Shown: positions 58,487-64,000 of the stretch, one piece after another
Layout of the letters: every line of letters starts with the position of its first letter
Numbering within the stretch: the first letter of the stretch is position 1
NCBI RefSeq assembly: GCF_021266465.1
Contig: NZ_CP089848.1
Span: 2,666,001 to 2,730,000, forward strand
DNA: 64,000 bases
Origin: Paralcaligenes sp. KSB-10
GTDB lineage: Bacteria; Pseudomonadota; Gammaproteobacteria; Burkholderiales; Burkholderiaceae_B
Reading direction: 5' to 3'
Position numbers and translations under genes: made by a program
The notes under the pieces: model-generated
The model's input: the letters and a program-made list of their open reading frames with translations, nothing else
What the model was told of the DNA's origin: nothing
Databases searched by the model: none

Positions 58487-59407
58487 ATGTACGCAAAAAT
58501 GTCACAACCTCCTACCCTTCCATTAAGCCCCGCACACGTCACCCAGCAATTTGCCCGCCGCCGCCCTCTGGACGAAGCCCAGTTCCTGTACGGCGAAGTG
58601 GCGCAGCGCATGCTGCAGCGCCTGAGTTACATACGCATCACTCCGTCGGCCGTACTGGATGCCGGCTGTGGGGCGGGGCATGCGCTCGAACCGCTGCGCT
58701 CGCGCTATCCCGACCTGCACTATACCGGCCTGGACTCCTGTTCCGCACTGCTGCAGGTAGCCACGGAGCGCTATGCCGCCAAGCCTAGCCTGTGGCAGAA
58801 ATTGCGCAACAAACCCACCAATGCGGCACAGTTCGTGCAAGCCGATCTGGCTCATACCGGGCTTGCCCCCGAAAGCCTGGACATGGTCTGGTCGAATATG
58901 GCGCTGCACTGGCACCCCCAGCCGCACCTGGTGCTGGGCGAATGGCGGCGCACACTGAAAACCGGCGGGCTGGTCATGTTTTCCTGCCTGGGGCCAGGCT
59001 CGCTGCAGGAAGTGCGCCTGGCGCTGGCCGACGCCGGCATCCAGACCATTACGCCCAGCTTTGTCGACATGCACGATTTCGGCGACCTGCTGATCGAACG
59101 CGGCTTCGCCGATCCCGTCATGGATCAGGAAATCCTTACCCTGACTTACCGCAACGCCGAGAAGCTCTTGAGCGATTTGCGGGCTTTGGGCGGCAACCCC
59201 AGCCTGGGCCGTACACCCGGCCTGGTCGGACGGCAATGGCGGAACCGCCTGCTGGCTTCACTGGAGAAACAGCGTCACCAGGATGGCACCATCCACCTTA
59301 GCCTGGAAGTTGCCTATGGTCATGCATGGCGTTCGGCTGTCAACCGCAGTATCCCTGGCGAGACTCGCATTTCCATCGATTCGATCAAACGCAAGTCCTC
59401 GCCATAG
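58487..59407 (+). CDS. SAM-dependent methyltransferase (BioC-like)
   Basis: 306-aa class I methyltransferase. N-terminal VTQQFARRRPLDEAQFLYGEV resembles BioC, motif I is VLDAGCGAGHALEPL, and DMVWSNMALHWHPQPHLVL and GGLVMFSCLGPGSLQEVR also match the malonyl-ACP O-methyltransferase family that starts the biotin pathway. No other bio genes are nearby, so the role is not certain. An alternative start is the ATG at 58499. Palindromic element A begins 97 bases after the stop. Confidence 0.8.
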   Translation: MYAKMSQPPTLPLSPAHVTQQFARRRPLDEAQFLYGEVAQRMLQRLSYIRITPSAVLDAGCGAGHALEPLRSRYPDLHYTGLDSCSALLQVATERYAAKPSLWQKLRNKPTNAAQFVQADLAHTGLAPESLDMVWSNMALHWHPQPHLVLGEWRRTLKTGGLVMFSCLGPGSLQEVRLALADAGIQTITPSFVDMHDFGDLLIERGFADPVMDQEILTLTYRNAEKLLSDLRALGGNPSLGRTPGLVGRQWRNRLLASLEKQRHQDGTIHLSLEVAYGHAWRSAVNRSIPGETRISIDSIKRKSSP

Positions 59408-59503
59408 CGAAAGCGGCTTGCGGGCATGAGGGCGGATGGCTGGAGTATTTTTGGTTTGAGTTGTTTACGGGATTCGATGGGTGGGTATTGGTATCTTAAG
59501 ACG

Positions 59504-59700
59504 CCGTCTATCGGGGCTTGGGGTCAGGACCGGCACGGCGTGCTTGATCCGGATCTACCTCGTCCAGGCGGGCGTCGGGCGAACTCGCCCAGCCTCACGA
59601 GGCTGGGCTCAGACAGCGCCCGCCGAAGGCTCCCGCCTTCCCTACGGTAGCATCCGGCGCACGCCTTACGCCGGTCCTGACCCCAAGCCCCGATAGACGG
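59504..59700 (+). repeat. Nested palindromic element, copy A
   Basis: 197 bases. Outer arms of 31 bp are perfectly complementary (59504-59534 with 59670-59700; they start CCGTCTATCGGGGCTTGGGG). Pairing continues in patches (GGCGTGC/GCACGCC, CCGGAT/ATCCGG, CTACC/GGTAG). An inner stem GGCGGGCG (59567-59574) pairs with CGCCCGCC (59617-59624), and an apical 8-bp stem GCCCAGCC/GGCTGGGC lies at 59587-59608. AACTC precedes and TCAGACAG follows the apical hairpin. The whole element can fold into one long hairpin. Confidence 0.88.
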
Positions 59701-59867
59701 CTCACGTAATGGCATGCCTGGAATGAGCGTGCCCGCACCCATGCCTCTATCACGTGACCACTACACCACGATATGCCAAACCCTGGATTTACTAAGCGCC
59801 CGACGCCTCGACGTATACCTCGATGCATGACTTCAACGTTTCTCTCGCTGCATTTCCTCAACGCAAG

Positions 59868-60090
59868 CCGCAGGGTGGGCGGTGCTGTGCAGGCCGGCGG
59901 TAGTCCAGCGCCGGGTGCTGACGAAGGGAAGGCGGGGGCTTTCGGCGGGCCCTGTCTGAGCAGTGCCTCGCGCGCGAGGCACTGCGAGTTGGCCCGACGC
60001 CCGCCTGGACGAGGCAGACCCGGGCAGTCGGGGTGCGTAGCACCACGACCGCTGGACGTGCCGGACTGCACAGCACCGCCCACCCTGCGG
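59868..60090 (-). repeat. Nested palindromic element, copy B
   Basis: 223 bases, core on the minus strand. Outer arms of 31 bp (59868-59898 with 60060-60090, one mismatch) are unrelated in sequence to those of copy A. The inner stem GGCGGGC/GCCCGCC (59999-60005 with 59944-59950) matches copy A. The apex is a perfect 26-base palindrome (59960-59985, core GCCTCGCGCGCGAGGC), quite different from A's. On the minus strand AACTC precedes and TCAGACAG follows it, and about 35 further flanking bases are shared with A. Confidence 0.88.
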
Positions 60091-60263
60091 CGTCTTTATA
60101 GAATTAACCGCCGCCTACACAGCAAACACAGCAACACACACAGTCCAAGCCAATACAGGCAGCCCAAAGCGCCAACTCAATGTCACTACCCAAGCCTAAA
60201 ACAGCTCAAAACGAAAATCACTGAAACGCGCCCAGCGCTGTAAACACTCGAACCCAAAAGACC

Positions 60264-60950
60264 CTAGTTATTCTTCTTGCGCGACGAATCGATGCCCAAC
60301 TGCTTCAGCTTTCGATACAAGTGAGTGCGCTCAAGGCCGGTTTTTTCCGAGACCCGCGTCATGCTGTGATTTTCACGGCCCAGATGGTATTCGAAATAGA
60401 TCCGCTCGAATTCGTCGCGTGCATCGCGCAAAGGCTGATCAAGCGCAATACTGCCAAGCAGCGAATTGCCATGCTCCTTGGCCGGCGGAGCGGAGAGCTC
60501 GGGGACCGGCGCCGTTGTAAGAGGCTGGCCGAATTCGGAACGTTTTTCGGGGATGCGGGCAGCAGCAGCCAGGCCAGGGGAAAGCACCGGCCGCGCCAGA
60601 CCCGCCGCAATGGTCTTCAGCAGTTTTTGCAGCGTAATAGGCTTTTCGAGAAAATCGACGGCACCTATCCGCGTGGCCTCGACGGCGGTATCGACCGTGG
60701 CATGCCCGCTCATCATGATGACAGGCATATCGAGCAGGCCTTGCGAGCCCCACTCCTTCAACAAACTGACCCCATCGGTATCGGGCATCCAGATGTCGAG
60801 CAGCACCAGATCGGGCCGGGCGCGCAACCGCGCCGCCCGGGCCTGAGCCGCGTTTTCGGCAAGCTCGACCGTGTGTCCTTCATCGTAAAGAATCTCGGAC
60901 AACAACTCCCGGATACCTATTTCGTCATCAACAACCAGAATTCTGGCCAT
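60264..60950 (-). CDS. ntrX: NtrX-like response regulator lacking the AAA+ domain
   Basis: 228 aa. Receiver domain with VVDDE, phosphoacceptor Asp52 (LVLLDIWMPD) and the Lys of FLEKPITLQKLL. A Pro/Ala-rich linker (about 125-165) leads straight to a Fis-type HTH (RVSEKTGLERTHLYRKLKQLGID). Classical NtrX (about 450 aa) carries a sigma-54-interacting ATPase between these parts; here it is absent. It lies 10 bases downstream of ntrY and is cotranscribed with it. Without the ATPase it probably acts as a simple DNA-binding regulator. Confidence 0.87.
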   Translation of the reverse strand: MARILVVDDEIGIRELLSEILYDEGHTVELAENAAQARAARLRARPDLVLLDIWMPDTDGVSLLKEWGSQGLLDMPVIMMSGHATVDTAVEATRIGAVDFLEKPITLQKLLKTIAAGLARPVLSPGLAAAARIPEKRSEFGQPLTTAPVPELSAPPAKEHGNSLLGSIALDQPLRDARDEFERIYFEYHLGRENHSMTRVSEKTGLERTHLYRKLKQLGIDSSRKKNN

Positions 60951-60960
60951 AAAGCCTCAC

Positions 60961-63342
60961 CTATCTTTTTTCCGCATTATCGTTCCCTTGTGCGTCTTCG
61001 TCCATAGTGGAGAGTGAATTCGCAAGACGGGTCAAGAGGATGGAAATGCGTGCACCACCTTCACGACGGTTTGAAATGTCTATCCGACCGCCATGTTCCT
61101 CAATAATTTTTTTCACAATAGCCAGGCCCAGCCCCGTTCCCGTTGGCTTGGTCGTAACATAGGGCTCGAAGACCCGCGGCAAAACCTGCGACGCAAACCC
61201 CTGGCCATTGTCTGAAACAGTAAGACGAACCGCCTGATGCTCGGTTCCTTCTTCAGTACGCGAATGCGTTAGTTTAGTCTGAACATAAATCCGCGCATCG
61301 GCCAGAGGCTGATCCTGGCTTGCCGCGTCTCGGGCATTGGCCAGCAAATTGTGTATGACCTGCCGCAATTGGGTCGGATCACCTTCGACCACAGGCAAGT
61401 CAGGATCGAATTCAACCTCGATCTTGACGCTTTGCCCATCATCGCGCACGGTCCCGCCGATAGGGTCCCAGCCATACAGCGTCAATACCTCGGCAATCAG
61501 CTCATTAATATCGATCTGCTGCATCTGGGCGGGCGGCGTGCGGGCATATTCACGGAAATCGTCGACCATTTTCTTCAGTGACGCCACCTGGTTGACGATG
61601 GTATTGGTCGAACGGATCAACATGGCCGAATCGGCTTCATTCAATCGATTCGAAAGCTTCATCGCCAGGCGTTCTGCCGAGAGCTGTATAGGCGTCAGAG
61701 GATTCTTGATTTCATGCGCCAGACGGCGCGCCACCTCGCCCCAGGCCACTGTCCGGTTTGCAGAGATGACCTCGCTGATATCGTCGAACACCACAAGGTA
61801 GCCATTATTGCGGCCATCCACGCTCAGATGGGTTCCTCGGGCAAGCAAGGTAACGACATGCTTCTTTTTTTCGTTGTCACTGGCGGCTTCGACTTCGAGT
61901 TCGAACTGCTGCTGCCAGTACTGGCGCTCGGAACCCACCGCCGTGTGCGCGACAAAAGCCTGGCGTATCAGTTTGGACAGCTCGAACGCGCCATCGACCG
62001 TTTCGAGCGGACGCCCCTTGACCGAGCGCAAATCGGTCATCAGGATGGTTTGCGCACCCTGGTTGAGGATGGTGACGCGAAAAGCTTCGTCAAACACCAG
62101 CACGCCGGACGACAAATTGCTCAGCACCGACTCGAGGTAGACATTGGACCGTTCCAGTTGCAAGCGATTGCTTTCGACCATATGCCGCGCCTCGTCGAGC
62201 TGCCGCGTCATGGCATTGAAAGAGCGCGTCAATTGCCCTACCTCGTCTTTCTCGGGAGGCTCAGGCAAGGGCCGGTAATCGCCCACGCCTACCGCCTGCG
62301 TTCCCGCCGCCAGGGTAAGCAAAGGCCGGACCAGGCGGCGCGACAAGGCCAACGCAACCACAATTGCCGCAAACACGGCAAGAATAAGAGCCAGAGTCAG
62401 CGTAATGGCATACAGCTTGCGCAGGCCCAGGCGCGACAAAGCCAATTCCTGGTAATCGCGAAACCCCTGCTGAGCCTGATTGGCATTGCGCGCGATCTGT
62501 TCGGGAACAGGCTGGATCACCTGCAGCCAGCGTGTGTCGGGCGAGACGCCCAATGCCGACGAAAAGCGGTCCATGGTGTTGACGGGAATCACGACCCGCA
62601 GGCGTAAACCGGCACCCGTTTCGTCGCCCCCCCCTTCCTGAGTCTTTTCGTTATAGGTCTCGGCAGCCGAGTAACTGCGCGATACCCGAAGCTGATTCAA
62701 GACATTGGCCGGAGGCACGTCAGGCAGCAACTGGCCGTAGGCCGAAGAAGAAAAAGCCACCAGGCGGCCGCTGCCGGTAAATACCAGCGCCTCGGCCACG
62801 CCACTGGACTCGCGCAGGCGCGTGATCGCAATGGTCATGTCGGAATCGCTGGAGTTCGCCAACTTGGAAGCAATGTCTTTGGCCCGGCCGGTCAAATCGG
62901 CAAGTTGCGAATCGAGGGCGGCCCGGCCCAGGTTGAGGCCCGCTTCGAGAGCGGTATCGACCCGTACGTTGAACCAGGACTCGATGGACCGGGACATGAA
63001 CTGAACCGAGAGCACATAAATCAGTGCGCCCGGCAAGACTCCTATCAAGGCAAAAGACAAGGCAAAACGCGCCGTCAGGCGGGCGCCAAACTGCCGCCGC
63101 CGAATCTGGCGCACCAGCCGCGCGGCGAGCACCAGAACCCAAAAAATCAGCGCAACGGCAAATACGCCATTGAGCATCAGCAAGGTATCGTACTGCTGGG
63201 CATAACGGGAGGCGTTGCCGGTGGACCAGACCAGCAGGGCCAACAGCGCCAAAGCACTGATCGCCGCAACGATCAGTGCCAGCCGCAGACCCCACTTCAG
63301 GAGGGATCGTGCGCGGAGATTGAAAACGTGAAATCTTTCCAT
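60961..63342 (-). CDS. ntrY: NtrY-like membrane sensor histidine kinase
   Basis: 793-aa sensor. Two to three N-terminal membrane segments (about residues 15-75, then 85-110), a large periplasmic region (to about 315), another membrane helix (ITLTLALILAVFAAIVVALAL), HAMP, a PAS-like region, and a kinase core. Phospho-acceptor His543 lies in RRLAHEIKNPLTPIQLSAER. ATPase boxes are VIHNLLANARDAA, DNGQGF and GTGLGLAIVKKI. It overlaps the DUF4390 gene by 46 bases and precedes ntrX. Stimulus unknown; related systems respond to nitrogen, redox or envelope cues. Confidence 0.92.
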   Translation of the reverse strand: MERFHVFNLRARSLLKWGLRLALIVAAISALALLALLVWSTGNASRYAQQYDTLLMLNGVFAVALIFWVLVLAARLVRQIRRRQFGARLTARFALSFALIGVLPGALIYVLSVQFMSRSIESWFNVRVDTALEAGLNLGRAALDSQLADLTGRAKDIASKLANSSDSDMTIAITRLRESSGVAEALVFTGSGRLVAFSSSAYGQLLPDVPPANVLNQLRVSRSYSAAETYNEKTQEGGGDETGAGLRLRVVIPVNTMDRFSSALGVSPDTRWLQVIQPVPEQIARNANQAQQGFRDYQELALSRLGLRKLYAITLTLALILAVFAAIVVALALSRRLVRPLLTLAAGTQAVGVGDYRPLPEPPEKDEVGQLTRSFNAMTRQLDEARHMVESNRLQLERSNVYLESVLSNLSSGVLVFDEAFRVTILNQGAQTILMTDLRSVKGRPLETVDGAFELSKLIRQAFVAHTAVGSERQYWQQQFELEVEAASDNEKKKHVVTLLARGTHLSVDGRNNGYLVVFDDISEVISANRTVAWGEVARRLAHEIKNPLTPIQLSAERLAMKLSNRLNEADSAMLIRSTNTIVNQVASLKKMVDDFREYARTPPAQMQQIDINELIAEVLTLYGWDPIGGTVRDDGQSVKIEVEFDPDLPVVEGDPTQLRQVIHNLLANARDAASQDQPLADARIYVQTKLTHSRTEEGTEHQAVRLTVSDNGQGFASQVLPRVFEPYVTTKPTGTGLGLAIVKKIIEEHGGRIDISNRREGGARISILLTRLANSLSTMDEDAQGNDNAEKR

Positions 63343-63872
63343 GGGGTCGCTAAAGACCAGGCACTACTGTTGAAGGCATTGATTTGAAAGGGGCGCGCCA
63401 GGCGTGAGGTATCCAGGCGCACACGGATCCGGCCATGATAATTCTTGTCGGGGCTGAGATCTTTTATATCGGCGACCGCCCATCCGCGTATATGGCGGAT
63501 CAGCGACAGGGAATCATCCAGCGACGACTCCGGCAAGGACAGGTCGCCCGTCCCGACACGCCACTGGCGCGTCAAGGCGTTATAGACAATACGCCAGGTA
63601 AGCTGTTTGTCGACAACCGTGCGGTCGAACCACCACCAGCGCCTGGAAACAATGGACAGATCGGCGGTGAAATAAATCGGCACGCCTTTTTGCGCCGCAT
63701 TGCGCAATTCGCTGCTGACCTCGAACTGCACGTCCGCATCGAGATAGAGTTTGCCGTCTCGCGCCGTCGGCTCGACCTGCATCACCTGAGCCGGTTCCGC
63801 CGCCCACACCGGTCCGACCCGGGAAGCAAGGCATACGCATAACACGACGGAGAACAAGACTCGGAATATCAT
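63297..63872 (-). CDS. DUF4390 secreted protein
   Basis: 191 aa with a signal peptide (about residues 1-24, cleavage near PVWAAE). The body is predicted mostly beta, with the family block YLDADVQFEVSSELRNAAQK, GVPIYFTADLSIVSRRWWWF, VYNALTRQWRVGTG, and the end YHGRIRVRLDTSRLARPFQI. Function unknown. In betaproteobacteria it sits between rsmB and ntrY, as here; the unusually long 46-base overlap with ntrY suggests coupled translation. Confidence 0.88.
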   Translation of the reverse strand: MIFRVLFSVVLCVCLASRVGPVWAAEPAQVMQVEPTARDGKLYLDADVQFEVSSELRNAAQKGVPIYFTADLSIVSRRWWWFDRTVVDKQLTWRIVYNALTRQWRVGTGDLSLPESSLDDSLSLIRHIRGWAVADIKDLSPDKNYHGRIRVRLDTSRLARPFQINAFNSSAWSLATPWKDFTFSISAHDPS

Positions 63873-63920
63873 CGGCTACCTGCACATTACATGCAAAGAC
63901 TGTGCGCTATTTTTGACGAC

Positions 63921-64000
63921 TCAAGGCAGTTTGGCAAACAAGGCGTAAAAAAACCCATCATACAGACTCGCATCGCCGGTCTCGGTGATAGGCAATAATT
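63921..64000 (-). CDS. rsmB: 16S rRNA (cytosine967-C5)-methyltransferase RsmB, C-terminal end only
   Basis: The last 25 codons of a minus-strand gene that enters from the right edge. Read from 63998, the protein ends LLPITETGDASLYDGFFYAL, then FAKLP and TGA at 63923-63921. The DGFFYA ending is that of RsmB/Fmu family proteins, and rsmB is the expected neighbour of DUF4390-ntrYX. Too short for more. Confidence 0.75.
   Translation of the reverse strand, partial: LLPITETGDASLYDGFFYALFAKLP

Larger units (their letters stand above)
59408..60263. other. Gene-free convergent gap with two palindromic elements
   Basis: 856 bases between the methyltransferase stop and the ntrX stop. It contains elements A (59504-59700) and B (59868-60090) in opposite orientations. 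The 167-base spacer between them and the flanks show no gene, RNA or promoter that I can recognise. 60112-60170 is rich in short CA/ACA runs. Open frames here are short, shadow one another across the inverted repeats, and lack ribosome-binding sites. Confidence 0.8.

Noticed and set aside
59504-59700. Element A as an insertion sequence or integron attC site
   Set aside because: There is no transposase, no target-site duplication that I can see, and no core-site pair GTTRRRY/RYYYAAC. It is better described as a palindromic repeat.
59426-60243. Several 60-160 codon frames in the methyltransferase/ntrX gap
   Set aside because: They cross the arms of elements A and B on both strands, have low-complexity Pro/Arg/Ala composition and no family resemblance.

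Overview
The window is a gene-dense, high-GC stretch of a betaproteobacterial chromosome. Gene content and order (mreBCD-mrdA, gatCAB, lptCAB-hpf-ptsN-hprK-rapZ, argB-nucleotidase-slmA, secB-gpsA, rsmB-DUF4390-ntrYX) point to Burkholderiales, most likely Alcaligenaceae (Bordetella, Achromobacter or Pusillimonas relatives). This placement is from memory of protein families and synteny; no search was run. I saw no rRNA or tRNA gene, CRISPR array, insertion sequence or prophage.

Layout. 1-4119 (-): rod-shape operon mreB-mreC-mreD-mrdA, with mrdA running off the left edge. 4388-7683 (+): gatCAB amidotransferase, divergent from mreB. 7759-10071: LigB-type dioxygenase, DoxX protein and a divergent LysR regulator. 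10121-11663: pyrE and xth. 11660-14855: an accessory cassette (beta-propeller, TPR/HTH regulator, DUF899 remnant, DUF2182 membrane protein) fitted between the 3' ends of xth and ubiE. 14860-20875: ubiE, phoBR, a VOC protein and the 5-oxoprolinase operon pxpBCA. 21333-27626: a giant FAD/Fe-S oxidoreductase, a YqaA-like membrane protein and ilvA. 27637-35217 (-): apt, then the cytochrome bd locus in the order regulator-cydA-cydB-cydX-cydD-cydC, including a 45-aa cydX. 35401-43309 (+): Kdo synthesis and LPS transport (kdsD, kdsC, lptCAB), hpf, the nitrogen-PTS genes ptsN/hprK, rapZ and rlpA. 43285-46611: rsmI, yraN, a GmhA/DiaA-like gene, dolP and a TlpA-like thioredoxin. 46765-53609: argB, a pyrimidine nucleotidase, slmA, then hesA/moeB-ctpA-envC-gpmA on the minus strand. 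53699-59407: rhodanese, grxC, secB, gpsA, a Bug receptor, trmL, comF and a methyltransferase. 60264-64000 (-): rsmB(end)-DUF4390-ntrY-ntrX.

Much of the window serves the cell envelope: shape (mre), LPS precursor synthesis and export (kds, lpt), septal peptidoglycan processing (rlpA, envC, ctpA, dolP, slmA) and respiration under low oxygen (cyd).

The most unusual signal is a family of three nested palindromic elements (21038-21266, 59504-59700, 59868-60090) in the only two long convergent intergenic gaps. They have different outer arms and different apical stems, all well paired, but share an inner motif: AACTC, then a hairpin opening and closing with GC, then TCARAYAG. Paired-but-different stems around a fixed motif suggest a conserved folded element. 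Other points of note are an in-frame internal deletion in the DUF899 gene, an NtrX-like regulator lacking its sigma-54 ATPase domain in a locus where rpoN is also absent from its usual place, and a GbsR/MarR-type regulator with a candidate operator heading the cyd operon.
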